Shown here piece by piece: positions 1 through 10,088 of a stretch of 64,000 nucleotides of DNA. Position numbers and translations under genes: made by a program. Within the stretch, counting starts at the first letter, position 1. Every line of letters begins with the position of its first letter. The notes under the pieces were generated by a model. It did no database searches. It had not been told where the DNA came from and saw only the letters and a list, made by a program, of their open reading frames with translations. Source of the stretch: Teratosphaeria epicoccoides. Its lineage: Eukaryota; Ascomycota; Dothideomycetes; Mycosphaerellales; Teratosphaeriaceae. The DNA is taken from contig JADDMT010000051.1 in the NCBI GenBank assembly GCA_021401465.1, positions 1 to 64,000 of the forward strand. The letters run 5' to 3'.

Positions 1-2
1 TT

Positions 3-85
3 CCCCCCCCCCCCCCCCCCCACCAAAAACACCGCCAATGGCTCGCACGCACAGCCGTCAGAACACCACCACCACCACCACCACC
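3..85. repeat. Homopolymer C tract and CAC microsatellite
   Basis: A run of 19 C occupies 3-21. A short CAC/ACC trinucleotide array follows at about 64-85. Both are low-complexity DNA just upstream of the small candidate gene at 168. The exact C count is the kind of sequence that assemblies often get wrong. Confidence 0.9.
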
Positions 86-167
86 TTCCGTCTCCACAGC
101 CGACTCAGCCCAGAATATCTTTGTGTGAGTATGCTCGTGTTAGCCAAGCGACGCTGAATATCTGGTG

Positions 168-554
168 ATGCCTAACGGAGCCTCTGGAAGAAAGTATCGA
201 GTGAACAGCAATGCCGCGTTTGAGCATGGAAACAGAGCTAACGGAACAATGCAATCATCGTACACGGTACGTCTCTCTTGAGGACAAGATATCACGCACC
301 GTAGTCCGAAATAAGGTCAAAGGATCTCTGGATTGTGGCAAAGCTACCTTCCTGGCTGAGGGATAGGCCGGCTCCTAAGTGCGTGCAGGCATCGTGGCGA
401 CTTCTTAACTCAATCTCGTCGTCTTCTCGACAGTGACCACAACACCTTTCTCTCTGCGAACAAACTGCTCAATCCTGTTCCGGATCCGTCACCACAGAGC
501 CACCTGCACTCTGCCGCCCTCGAGGAAGCTGATAGCCACACCACGCCAACCTAA
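168..554 (+). CDS. Candidate small spliced gene, unknown function
   Basis: I do not recognise this protein. An ATG at 168 opens a frame beginning MPNGASGRKYRVNSNAAFEH that stays open to a donor-like GTAC near 260. A second open stretch follows an AG at about 431-432. In the frame reading DHNTFLSANKLLNPVPDPS it runs to a TAA at 552-554. Joining them with a phase-2 donor gives a hydrophilic protein of about 70 residues with no signal peptide or membrane segment. The donor is weak: GTACAC fits the phase, whereas the better GTACGT a few bases on does not. The gene would be convergent with the zinc-finger gene whose stop is at 580. It could equally be a 5' leader of something else. Confidence 0.3.
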
Positions 555-579
555 GATCCAGATGCCAGCCCTTTGGTCG

Positions 580-1353
580 CTACTTGTTTGGATAACCGTG
601 CATCTTGACCGTGTGTTGTCTCCTGCCACGTGCGGTTGCAAATCGCTTTACGCAGCCTGGAGATTCGCACTGAAACTGAGGTAACTTCAGCTCAAATACC
701 TTGTTACGACTTCCAGACGGCGTCACATTCTCCGACTTGTTGTGTCCATAACCGCGCAGCTCTGCTATTCCACTGACTTGTACTTGTCCTTTCATGGGCT
801 GGTCTTGCTCCTGATCTCCACCGGGCTGCTTTTGCTTTCCGTCCCTCCTTCCTTCTATTTCCTCCACGACTGACTCATCGTGTACGACTTCTAGATCAAG
901 CGGAGGCCACTCTGTTTGAATATCTGGTGGGGGCGGAATATTACCGTCATGCTCAATCTGTTGTGCCGCCAGCCACGGCTGGTGCTCAGCTGGACCTGGA
1001 AGCTTCGGATAATGACATTTGGGCTCATCTGGAATGGCGCTTCCGAGTCGACTGCATCTTGTGCAGGATGGCTTGCGACGATCGCACATCAGATATCGTT
1101 CCAAACAACTGATGCAAGGAGGAGAGGGGTCGGCTGATTCCCAAACAAGTTCGAATGTGAAGACTCGCTCTCTTGAATATATCCATGGAGCCAGCTGGTC
1201 CGAAGCCCTCCAGACGTCCGGTCCATAGAACATCGAAAAGTCTGGAGCTGCTGCCGGTCCGCTCAGGTCCGGAGCTCCTGAGTCGTGTCGCCTGTGCACA
1301 TCCTGCAGCGCCTGTTCCATCACCCTGTACAGAAAGGTGCTGATATAGCCCAT
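580..1353 (-). CDS. Zn2Cys6-like / C2H2 zinc-finger protein
   Basis: This is a 257-residue, probably nuclear DNA-binding protein. Around residues 80-115 there is a Cys cluster, CX2CX6CX6CX2CX12C, with a DRRKPSCTRC core like fungal Zn2Cys6 regulators, although the last spacing is longer than the usual 6-8. The C-terminus carries one C2H2 finger (CX4CX12HX4H, with FQCESPGC and HTVKMHG). The region between is acidic and Gln-rich. The fungal-specific transcription-factor domain usually found after Zn2Cys6 is absent, so its targets cannot be guessed. The stop lies 26 bp from the convergent candidate gene. SUS1 lies upstream on the same strand with about 130 bp between. The first exon may be incomplete. 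Confidence 0.6.
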   Translation of the reverse strand: MGYISTFLYRVMEQALQDVHRRHDSGAPDLSGPAAAPDFSMFYGPDVWRASDQLAPWIYSRERVFTFELVWESADPSPPCISCLERYLMCDRRKPSCTRCSRLGSAIPDEPKCHYPKLPGPAEHQPWLAAQQIEHDGNIPPPPDIQTEWPPLDLEVVHDESVVEEIEGRRDGKQKQPGGDQEQDQPMKGQVQVSGIAELRGYGHNKSENVTPSGSRNKVFELKLPQFQCESPGCVKRFATARGRRQHTVKMHGYPNK

Positions 1354-1482
1354 GCAGATCCAATCCGCAACTACGAGTGTGTCGCAGCCATAGTCGTATG
1401 AGGAGCTGTGCGCATACCTTGTAAGCAGAGCGAACCCACGTGACTGAGTATATGATGTGTTCGTAGTGCCGGGACAATGTCA

Positions 1483-1833
1483 CTACTTCTCCATATCGCA
1501 GACAGCCTTCAGCTCGTCCTTGACCACCGCAACGCCCTTCTCCTGCACACTGTCGGGAACCCGCAGGTCGTACGATCCATCACCACCGCCGTTGATAAGC
1601 GCGTAGATTCGACGCTCGGCTTCTGGGTATGTTGACACTTCGCCGGTGCGGAAGAGGTCGACAACGTACTTGCGCAGGTTTTCGGACCAGCCTTCCTCGT
1701 CCAGAGCTTGCTGAAAGGTCTGCTGAATCCGCTTGACGCCGCCATTGGAGATCAGAGCGGCGTTGATCTGGGATTGTAAAGTTGGGTCGTGGCCGGAGGA
1801 GGAGCCGTTGACGGTGATTTTGTTGCTGGACAT
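1483..1833 (-). CDS. SUS1: SUS1/ENY2-like transcription and mRNA-export factor
   Basis: This is a 116-residue helical protein. Its layout matches Sus1/ENY2: an N-terminal helix (LQSQINAAL), then a block reading FQQALDEEGWSENLRKYVV that corresponds to the family's GW-containing helix, then VPDSVQEKG, matching the conserved VPDSV/VSDS segment before the last helix. Sus1 is a subunit of the SAGA deubiquitinase module and of TREX-2, linking transcription with mRNA export at the nuclear pore. The family is normally about 95-110 residues, so the length fits. Yeast SUS1 is known for its introns, but here the frame is continuous and no intron is needed. The assignment rests on pattern and size. It would weaken if a profile search favoured another small helical family. 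Confidence 0.65.
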   Translation of the reverse strand: MSSNKITVNGSSSGHDPTLQSQINAALISNGGVKRIQQTFQQALDEEGWSENLRKYVVDLFRTGEVSTYPEAERRIYALINGGGDGSYDLRVPDSVQEKGVAVVKDELKAVCDMEK

Positions 1834-2332
1834 ATCTGCTGTGAGCTACGTCTCGCTGTGGTGTAGAGCTGCTTCTTATTGATCACGGGTGAGATGTCTC
1901 GTGTTATTTGTATGTGAAGAGGTGAACGTCAAGAGAAGAAAAACTTGGGTGTGAGAGCAGAAAGTCCCAAATGCCTCCAAAATGGCAGCTTAGATCCGCA
2001 AATGGAAGGTATCTTGCATGTGAAAAGCGGAATTTCGGCCGCCCTGCTGCTTCCGAATGTACAATCGCACGTCATATTGTATAGATATTGGATTTATTCG
2101 TGTCTTGATTTGAGAAGATTATGGCTAGGTATTCACAGTACCATACGCTATCCGTCGTCTGTCGCCAGTTTTATATGCTGGCTGCCCATCAAAGATCCAA
2201 CCCTCATCACTATGTACGCAATGCCTGTAGGTGGTTCTTGCTAAAATGCTAAACTCCCGCATAAACCTACGCATCACCACCTGTAGAACCAAGACAGGTC
2301 GGTCCGTCAGCGGATTGAACACAAACAATCAG
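1834..2332. other. Intergenic region
   Basis: This stretch holds the upstream region of SUS1 and the 3' flank of the permease relic. No conserved coding stretch or RNA gene was seen. Part of it (2040-2110) is AT-rich. Confidence 0.5.
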
Positions 2333-4264
2333 TCAAACGCCTTAGACCCCACTACTGTCGTATGTTTACTATGCTCAGCGTTCACCAAGCTCCCCTTTCG
2401 CAACTTACGGTCAACCAGACTCCCTTCAACAGTCTCTTCAAACACATCCACCATCGTTCTCGCCAAGTCGCGAGCGCCGATTCGACGTTCAAACAGCAGA
2501 TCCAGCTCACCAAATGTCCGGCCGAGAGGCTCCGGAACCAGAAAGTATGTATAGACGACGCAGAAGAAGCAAAGTCCAGCCCAGAAGAAACCAGTGAAAT
2601 TGCCTCAATCCCAGGCTGTCGGGTTGAGCATGTACGGTGTCAAGACGGAAGTGATAATGCCGACGATGTTGTAGCAGTTGCGACCCAGCACGACGGTCTT
2701 GATCTGCAGTCTTCTCGTCGACAGCTCAGCGACCAGAGAGTAGCAGACGGTACCAACAGTAAGCTGATAGAACAGTGCCCACACTATCATTAACGACCCA
2801 GTAGCGAGACCGGCTTCGGATCTGTGCGAGGCGGGGACTAAGCCGAGGAAGCCCATGACGATGAGCATGCTACACAGACCAATGAGACCCCAGAAGTACA
2901 GTGCGCGACGACCGATGCCCCAAGTCATTAGAGCCCATGCACCAAAGACACCAACCATGTTGATGGCGTACTGACCCATGGCGAAGCTGTAGGAGTTCGA
3001 GCTGGACACGCCGGCCTGCTCCAGAAAGTAAGTAGAGTAACCGGAGAAGGCGTTTCCGGACAGGTTCTGCATTGCCCAGACCATGCACACGATCTCCGTA
3101 CGTCTAAGGTCAGTGCCCTTGAAGCAGTCGAAGTAGGAAGCGCCGCTGGTGATCTTCTCCTCAAGAGCGGTCGTGTGCACCATCATGTTGACAGTCTCGT
3201 CTGCGTCGGAGTCGGTTTCGCGATTGAGGCTAGTAAGGCGGAGAAGTGACTTCTTGGCTTCATCTAGTCTGCCTTTGCGGACGAGCCACCAGGGAGATTC
3301 TGGCGCCAGTGCAACGCCGATGGTTAGGAATGGTGGCCACATCCATTGCAGCGCGTACGGTATCCGGTAGGCCCACTCGTCGGTCCTGTTCAGCATGGAC
3401 TTGATGACGCCGATTCCAATGACCTGACCTAGGCCTCAGCAGAAGTTCACTGCAAGTGGTCGTTGTTAGCGAAAGTCTATGGCTAGACAGAAAGAAGAAA
3501 GACTCACCATAGGTCGTCAAGTAGCCACGTAGCGCCACAGGGCAGACTTCATAAGCGTACGTGATTGTAAGTGTTTCTTAAGATGTTCGTCAGGCTCCTT
3601 CTTGGTCTCACATACGGTTCTAGGGTCATTTTACTTACGGAACACACCCCATGGAATCCCACAGAGAATCTCGGCGGCAAGCAGGGCATGCACAGATTGT
3701 GCGGTAAAAAAGATCGAGGTGAATGCCGTAATGCAAACCAGGCAGGCGATGACAGTATATCGGTACCCAAAGCGTTCAGAGACCCATCCGTTGATCATGA
3801 GCCCTATGATCTCGCCAACGTTGGCGCCGTTCGACAGACCCGCTTGCCATGCAGCCGAGACCTGGTAGGTTTGTTTTGGTTCGCTCCACGTTCCAAACTT
3901 CTTGTTGAATTGTGCGGATCTGGAGGACGCGTCAGTGATTGCCCAGCCATTCATCTCTCGATCAGGCTCAACCGTAGAAGTTGTTGATCAAGCACACATC
4001 GTATCCTTCCATAGCAATGCAGGTCGAGATGAGCAGACTCCAGGCGATGGCTTTGGGATACAGCACTATGCCTTGCATGAGAGTCATATGGTGCTCCTTC
4101 TCTGTTGCCGCCCTTGCGTCGACTATGGTCTGTGCCTTCGTCTTGTCAGGCTCCAGCTCATCTTCTGCCGGGAAGTGCAACGGGCCACCTTTTGCCTCGT
4201 CTGCGTCTTTCTGTGCATCGCCCGTCACGATATGCGCGTAGGCTGAGCTATTGAGAGACGCCAT
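2333..4264 (-). pseudogene. MAL-type sugar permease (MFS), disrupted
   Basis: Four exons (4264-3973, 3919-3639, 3576-3508, 3449-2333) encode a maltose/alpha-glucoside-type proton symporter of the plasma membrane. Recognisable blocks in order are GYDVCLINNFYG, FNKKFGTW, GIPWGVFQ, EVCPVALRGYLTTYVN, PESPWWLVRKGR, LNPTAWD, GFFWAGLCFF, and PEPLGRTFGELDLLFE near the end. Two codons at conserved Trp positions are TGA: 3436-3438 (normally CW in VNLCW) and 2605-2607 (normally the second W of AWNW). Coding-quality sequence continues after both. The first intron also fits badly. Donor GTTGAG at 3972 leaves phase 1, while acceptor AG at 3920 needs phase 2, so one base seems missing. Introns 2 (62 nt) and 3 (58 nt) are normal. 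As it stands the gene gives no full transporter. Loss looks recent. Confidence 0.85.
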
Positions 4265-5326
4265 GGTGGCTGGGACTCGTAACGGTCGGTCGCTCGAGGC
4301 GCCTGAGTCCAGAAAGGGAACTGCTAGAGAGGGTGTTATAGAAATAGTGAGTAAAGCTTGGACTCAACCCCGGACCATAAGACAATGAGAGCTGGAGAAA
4401 TGTGAGTAAGTATCCCCGCCGTACGCGAATATTAGAAATTCAAAGAGGTCAAAACGCCTTCAACTTGTCTTCATACTGCCGTTAATTGTAATATTTTGCA
4501 TCGGAGGCTACACGATCAAACGGGCCGATGTGCTATGCCAGATGGATCATCTCTGAGCCGCCAAAGACACCTTTCATGGTGCGCTGACCTCTTGCGATGG
4601 CCACGGAGGCCTCTTCATCATCCAGCAATATGGACCCACAGAGTGGGAAGACAATGGAAGAGGTTCATTGATGTGCTTTGTAGCAACGCGGGGGTTGTAT
4701 CCGCCGGCACGTGCATTAGCGCCTTATTTAGCGCCACGGCACGTGAAACGCATCAATAGTTGTTCCTGAACGCCTGCGCACACATCAATGCATGTACATA
4801 CCTCACTTATACCCATATATTCGGTGCGGTCATCCGAGTTCCGATACAGGCAGCGTTGGTCAGAGAAGAGGAAGGGGTTGAAATCGACCCGTTCTGGGCG
4901 AGGTCATTCGGGGGAAACGAGCCCATTCTTCTATCTGCCAAAGGACAGTCGAAAACGCGAGATTCGCATTGCGGGAAGGACCAGCTCTTCCCTTAGTCGG
5001 CATTGCTTGGGCGCGACCACCATAGTGCAGCTCATATGCAGGCAGCATTGCTTGCCTTTCCGATCCAGATCAATATCTGGTATGACTCTGCCGCCGCGCG
5101 CCGCGTAGCTGTAGCGCGCATTTGTTAATAGTTGCCTTAACAAGACAAGGAATTTGTCTAGCTCTAGCCCTGCCCGCAACGACATCACGAATGTCAAGGC
5201 ATCATGTAACTTGAGAAGGCACCACCGCTTGACAACGAATTCCCCGACCTTCCAGCGCCGATTACCTGCCTGGGACAACCATAGTCTATCAGCTACTTGA
5301 GCCATCGTTGACATCGCACGAATAAG
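4265..5326. other. Intergenic region without a supported gene
   Basis: This is the upstream region of the permease relic and the 3' flank of the GNAT gene. A 127-codon open stretch on the minus strand (4931-5314) matches no family I know and was not called. Confidence 0.45.
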
Positions 5327-5941
5327 TCAAAGATCACCAGTCATCGCCGCCGCCTTCTCTTCCTCCTCCCCCTCCGAAAACTGTTTCCGGGTCATGCAGA
5401 CCAGACCCCTCTTTCTCTCGTCGTTGATATCCCAATAGCCAAACCGCTTGTAGAACTTAGGGGGCAAAGAAGTGAATAAAAGCGCCCTCCGTAGATGTGG
5501 ATGGTGCTCGATGGTCTCATTGATACAGGAGATCAGCCACCTGCCCAGGCCGAGGCCCCTTGCCTCAGGCGCAATGTACACATCGGTCAGGTAGCAGGTG
5601 GTGACATGATCCGTGATCAATCTCCCGAACCCGATCTGCCTTGATTTTCCCTCCAAAGGCCCGTCAGTGGTTGGTGATGGGGTGCGAGGTGTCGACGGCT
5701 GAGACACTGTCGCTGGCGGCGGTACAGCTGGCAGAACCTCGTACAAGCCAAAGCTTATGGATTGAGCCAGCATGACTGCAAGAGTGGTCTTGGGAAGAGC
5801 TTGTGCCCAAAACATGTCTTCCGAGCTAAAGGCTTTGTTAATAAAATCGAAATCCAGCAGAAGTGGATCGGTCGAGATCATGAATGCACCACTGGCCGTT
5901 TCTTGCCGCCACGACAGCTTCCAGAGGTCGACTTGAGACAT
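5327..5941 (-). CDS. GNAT-family N-acetyltransferase
   Basis: This is a single-domain acetyl-CoA-dependent acyltransferase. The start is placed at the second in-frame Met (MSQVDLWKL, 5941), because the GNAT fold begins about there. An upstream Met at 6001 would add 20 residues. The acetyl-CoA loop (motif A) is VYIAPEARGLGLGRWLI, with the R/QxxGxG/A signature as RGLGLG. Motif B follows as FYKRFGYW, and the end of the domain is Lys/Glu-rich. An insertion of about 35 Pro/Ser/Thr residues lies between beta strands upstream of motif A and is probably a surface loop. The substrate is unknown. It is divergent from the lipase gene at 6391 with a roughly 450-bp shared upstream region. Confidence 0.75.
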   Translation of the reverse strand: MSQVDLWKLSWRQETASGAFMISTDPLLLDFDFINKAFSSEDMFWAQALPKTTLAVMLAQSISFGLYEVLPAVPPPATVSQPSTPRTPSPTTDGPLEGKSRQIGFGRLITDHVTTCYLTDVYIAPEARGLGLGRWLISCINETIEHHPHLRRALLFTSLPPKFYKRFGYWDINDERKRGLVCMTRKQFSEGEEEEKAAAMTGDL

Positions 5942-6390
5942 CTTGAATGCCCGTCGATTGGTGATGTCCGATACTGCAGGCCCCTCTCCAGTTAAGAGCA
6001 AAGTGCCTTCACAGACTTGAGGGTCCTGGGGACTTCACCTCTAGTGGATCGCTCGTTATGGCCCAGCGCGCACGAGGGAGTCCGCGGACAGCTATCGGTC
6101 TACGAGGTTCACGCGTGACCATATCATGAGCGTGGGAGTCATGGGCACGACGACACTGCACGCGTGGTGAATGTCGTCGGCGAAACGTTACAGCGGCTTA
6201 GTCAGTCATCTGTGCCGCGTCGTGCCTTCCGCGACTCCTTTCTAGCACACCCGCATTAACGCCACAAAACTGAGTATGTTTCGATGAACCACTATCAGAC
6301 GACCCGATACTTCCGCAAATGTATTGAAAAGGATCTTCCGGCACCAGAGCGCGTCTTTGCGTCTCGGACGTACCCGCGCACGAAGCTCAT

Positions 6391-7902
6391 ATGGCCGTCC
6401 TCGCTCAGGCTCTGAGACCACACTGGAATGTGAGATACATTTTGAGTGCAGGGGCGGTCCTCTATCTGACGGTGTGCGTCCTGCTCAACATGCCTCTTCT
6501 CAGCAGCAGTCTGCCGAGATACACTGGAGACTTCGACGTGGGTGTCATCGATATTGAGGCTCCTTGCGAGCAACGGACACTGAGCAATGCCATTCTCAAA
6601 GAGACTCGCGCACCAGCATTCGAGCTAGAGACTGTGCTGTTCTCACTGTACTATCCTGCAGTCAAGAATTCGAAAAGTAACCGACCACATCATCCATGGG
6701 TTCCGCATCTTAAGTTACATGCCGAAGGATACGCTCGGTTTGCACATGTTAGCAACTGGCTGACGAACAATCTGTTCACCCTTGGTCTGTGGACACTAGT
6801 TGGCAGCACCAAAATTCCAGCTGAGGTCGATGTGCCACTGCACGGGTCTGCCGTGGAATCATGGATCGACTACGACAAGGAACACCCAATCGATGACTAC
6901 GGACTTCCTGAATTCCCTGTCATAGTGTTCTCTCATGGTATGGCATCCGGACGTACCAGCTACACTCAATTCTGTGCAGAGCTAGCCGCGCGAGGGTACG
7001 TGGTGGCTGCGGTGGAACATCGCGATGGCTCTGGACCCGGGTCTATCATCATGACAGATGGCACGTCAAAGACTCGCTTCCACATCAGCAACGACTCACT
7101 CGAACCAGTGCCGGACATAGAAGAGTTCAAGTTCATGCAGCTCGGCATGCGGGAAGTCGAGATTGAGGAGACCGTGAGAGTGCTCAGGATGATCAACGAC
7201 GGCCATGGTCACGATGTGTTCCAGAGCAATCCACGCGCAGAGGGATCTGGCTTGCCACAATGGCGTGACAGATTGAACATGAACCGCGTAGTCATCGGAG
7301 GGCACAGCTACGGCGCCACTCTCGCCCTACAGACACTCAAAGGCGGTCCATCGCCCAAACTCCCCTTCGTCGGCGCCGTAATCCTCGATCCCGGCAAACA
7401 GTCTGGACCTCTTAACGACGACATCAATGTACCGATTTTGGTAGTACATTCAAGCTCCTGGTCATCAAAGCACACGATATTCCAGGGTCGGCCGCATTTC
7501 GACGTCGTGAAGGCTTTGACTCTCAAGGTCCTTGATCTCAAAGGTCATTATGCCTGGTTTATGACTGCAAAGGGCACGACACATCCAAGCGTGACTGACG
7601 CGCCCTTGATCGAGCCTCTGCTTCTCTCGTGGACGACTGGCGCTACAATTGGGGTCCGAGAGGGCATGGAGCAATATGTGAAAGTGACGCACGAATTCAT
7701 GCGCTTCCTGAAGGACTCGCACAGACGTGGTATCCTTGCTGAAGCTCCGACGCATCCAGAGTATGACCACGATGTTCGGGACGAAGCGAGACGGAAAGCG
7801 ATGACAGAGCAGGGGACGATCGAAAAGTACTGGCAGATACATGTCGCCCCGTCGACTGCGTGTCCTGCGCCTAATCTTTGCGGCTTGGATCCCGATGACT
7901 GA
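6391..7902 (+). CDS. PAF-acetylhydrolase-like lipase, membrane-anchored
   Basis: This is a 503-residue alpha/beta hydrolase of the platelet-activating-factor acetylhydrolase (group VII phospholipase A2) type. A hydrophobic segment at about residues 15-37 suggests a signal anchor. FPVIVFSHGMASGRTSY supplies the oxyanion-hole region, followed by the family's AAVEHRDGSGP block. The nucleophile elbow is GGHSYGA with Ser306. An Asp in ILDPGK and a His in the later LKGHYAW or TTHPS segments are likely triad members. Family enzymes release short or oxidised sn-2 acyl groups from phospholipids. Fungal homologues are often secretory-pathway or vacuolar. The gene is intronless with normal domain length. 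Confidence 0.85.
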   Translation: MAVLAQALRPHWNVRYILSAGAVLYLTVCVLLNMPLLSSSLPRYTGDFDVGVIDIEAPCEQRTLSNAILKETRAPAFELETVLFSLYYPAVKNSKSNRPHHPWVPHLKLHAEGYARFAHVSNWLTNNLFTLGLWTLVGSTKIPAEVDVPLHGSAVESWIDYDKEHPIDDYGLPEFPVIVFSHGMASGRTSYTQFCAELAARGYVVAAVEHRDGSGPGSIIMTDGTSKTRFHISNDSLEPVPDIEEFKFMQLGMREVEIEETVRVLRMINDGHGHDVFQSNPRAEGSGLPQWRDRLNMNRVVIGGHSYGATLALQTLKGGPSPKLPFVGAVILDPGKQSGPLNDDINVPILVVHSSSWSSKHTIFQGRPHFDVVKALTLKVLDLKGHYAWFMTAKGTTHPSVTDAPLIEPLLLSWTTGATIGVREGMEQYVKVTHEFMRFLKDSHRRGILAEAPTHPEYDHDVRDEARRKAMTEQGTIEKYWQIHVAPSTACPAPNLCGLDPDD

Positions 7903-8105
7903 TTTGCTGTCCAAGTCCTGGACGCGGTAGTGAGTTGGACTTGACCTTCCTAAATGCATCTACAACGCGGGCTTTACCCAGTTGCGAGAGCGCTCTGCCG
8001 GCAAATTCGACTACAAGATTGCTCAAGCGGAGAAATGGTCATGATTCGTCTCTGTATTGAGCTCTAATGGGTCATGTCTGTCCAATGTCCATCGGTGAAC
8101 CATGT
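7903..8105. other. Short convergent intergenic region
   Basis: This separates the stops of two convergent genes. Nothing was recognised. Confidence 0.5.
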
Positions 8106-10088
8106 CTACGCTACTTTGGGGTTGTGTGGTTCCAGTTTCTGGAGCAACCACTTCTCGCGCGTGACCGACCAAGTAATTACAGCGAGCAACACCTGATAAA
8201 GGACATAAACGATGCAGAACACTATCACCAACCAGGGCGAGGTGAACTTAGCGGACGTTCTCCGTGAAATACAATGTGAAGAGGAGCACAATGACACTGA
8301 CGACTATCAGTATTTAGACTGGGTATTGTGAGGGAACACTACTTACGTGGCGAAGAGATCGTTCCGACAACATTGGAGAGCAAAAGAAGAGGAGCATGAA
8401 GAACTTGCTCACGTTGCGTGGCCAGTCGAATATCATGAAGAAAAAGCGCAAACGAGTATGTAGTGCGACGGGGTAGCAGCTGATCTCCCGCACGAATAGC
8501 AGAGAGATGACTCCAAGTTGCTCACTCATGCGGCGCTTTCTGGTAATGCTATCTTCTACTGCTGGCGGCTTCTTTCACGCGAGTGGCGCGTGCACAATCG
8601 AGACCTGAATCCAGCCTTGAGCTCACCGGAGACTATGAGAGATACCTGGTCGGTCAATGTCTGGAAAGGTTTTTCTAAGATGTCATCGGCGCTGATCGTT
8701 TAAGCGCGTCGATGGCATCAATTGTCAGACCAAGTGGTCGACCACATCAAGTGGCGACTGTAGCGTCAACCGCATGGGGTGTCGTCGACCGATTGACGAC
8801 AGAATCATTGACGACGTTGCGTGATGGAATGCTTACCGTTGCCTTCAAAGGGTCTTGAATTCGTTGAGTGCCATCTCGAAGCTTGTCACTTTCAAATCGT
8901 GAATGGCACGCTTGGCTTCACCATACGCACAAAGGGTAGCGTCAATTTCCTCAGTCAGCATCGACCCGTGCATCTTGTGGCGTTTCAGCAAGTCCGCTCT
9001 CCAGTAATCAATGGACCCGCAGAGAAGCCCGAAGCCGAACAAGATGGTACGTTCAAACACCAGCTGAAGGTCAGCACGTGTTCTTGGCTCTACTGCCGTA
9101 GAGACGACGAAGGAAGTCGGGACAAACGAGAAAGCGCTCCAGCTGAGCAGGAAGTCTGAGAATGCGAGTACAACCTCAGACAGTGCGTAAGCCTGCCGAT
9201 AGCTGAAGTCTTGCTTGATGCCGCCGCGGTGTACAAAGGCTCAGCACAGGAAAGCAGTTTAGAACAGGCAGAGGCATTGATGCCTAGTAATCCTTTGAGC
9301 GACCCAGCCGCTGGTGGAATTGCTGTCGAGACCATTCCTGCAGATTTTTGACCGATCCAGCCGGTCAAGCAAGTCGCTGTCATATGTATCGTCGCGACCT
9401 GGAGCCCGTGGTGGACATCATGACATCAAAGAGAGAACAACATACATGAATGCTGCCAGCCTTGTGGATTTACGTGGAAATGGCTCGGTCATTGGTGGAT
9501 GTGCGCAATCTATGGACGTCGTTGGCTTGCATGCTCACATCAACGATTTCCGCCCGCAAACATGACCGCATCGCCGTGGTGTCTAGACGAATGCGAGCCA
9601 TTACTTGCCGGAAAGATAAATACAATGCGCGATGTGTTGGTCATGAGTAGCCGCAGTGCTCGTGCGCCTACCTCTGGGTTCGACTCGTTCCCGGGAGCCA
9701 CCGCGTTATGTGCGCCACCACGAACATGGTGTCCAGCAACGTTGTGCAGCCACTGAACACCAGTCCAATGCGCTTTGACCTGGCCTTCCTGGAATTCTCA
9801 ATGCGAAAAAGGTACCACTCAATAGCTCAGAGTGTTGGAAATCCAACAGTTTACCCCGAACGGCCGCACTTGCCTGCTCACCGCCTCATGCCTCGGGCTG
9901 TCGTGTCATATTCCTGGAATCCTATCCCTCCCTCGCTTGGAAGATGCAATCCATTCAGAGCCGAATAGTGGCTGATCGAGTCTCAAAATCGTGAGGAACA
10001 TCAACCGGGCAGATTCGGCATCCCACAAGCCCTCACTGACAGTCCTGATATTTTCCATGTCCCCCGAAGTCATTGGGGAGATGAGCAC
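8106..10088 (-). CDS. Many-exon membrane protein, unknown family (model approximate)
   Basis: Several minus-strand open stretches with fungal-type splice sites can be chained, but I do not recognise the protein. In order: about 10088-9905 (MENIRTVSEGLWDAESARLM and a frame ending ARGMRR before GTGAGC); about 9815-9673 (RIGLVFSGCTTLLDTMFVVA, a likely membrane helix, donor GTAGGC); about 9580-9467 (RIRLDTTAMRSCLRAEIVDV, donor GTAAAT); about 9400-9270 (GWIGQKSAGMVSTAIPPAAG); about 9220-8845 (SEVVLAFSDFLLSWSAFSFV, then GFGLLCGSIDYWRADLLKRH); 8570-8340 (SKFFMLLFFCSP, donor GTAAGT); 8250-8106 (SPWLVIVFCIVYVLYQVLLA, then stop). Four or more hydrophobic segments suggest an integral membrane protein. 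A TGA at 8845-8847 precedes the next good donor, so the exon junction there is uncertain or the gene is damaged. Confidence 0.4.

Noticed and set aside
64..85. CAC array as a CRISPR-like or coding His repeat
   Set aside because: It is a plain trinucleotide microsatellite with no spacers and no frame that uses it.
2605..3438. Programmed readthrough or alternative code at the permease TGA codons
   Set aside because: Neither TGA is followed by CTA or another known readthrough context. Other genes in the window use TGG for Trp and TGA as stop.
9672..9695. GGTTCGACTC resembling a tRNA T-arm
   Set aside because: The flanking bases do not form the five-base-pair stem, and no acceptor or anticodon arm was found at the right distance.
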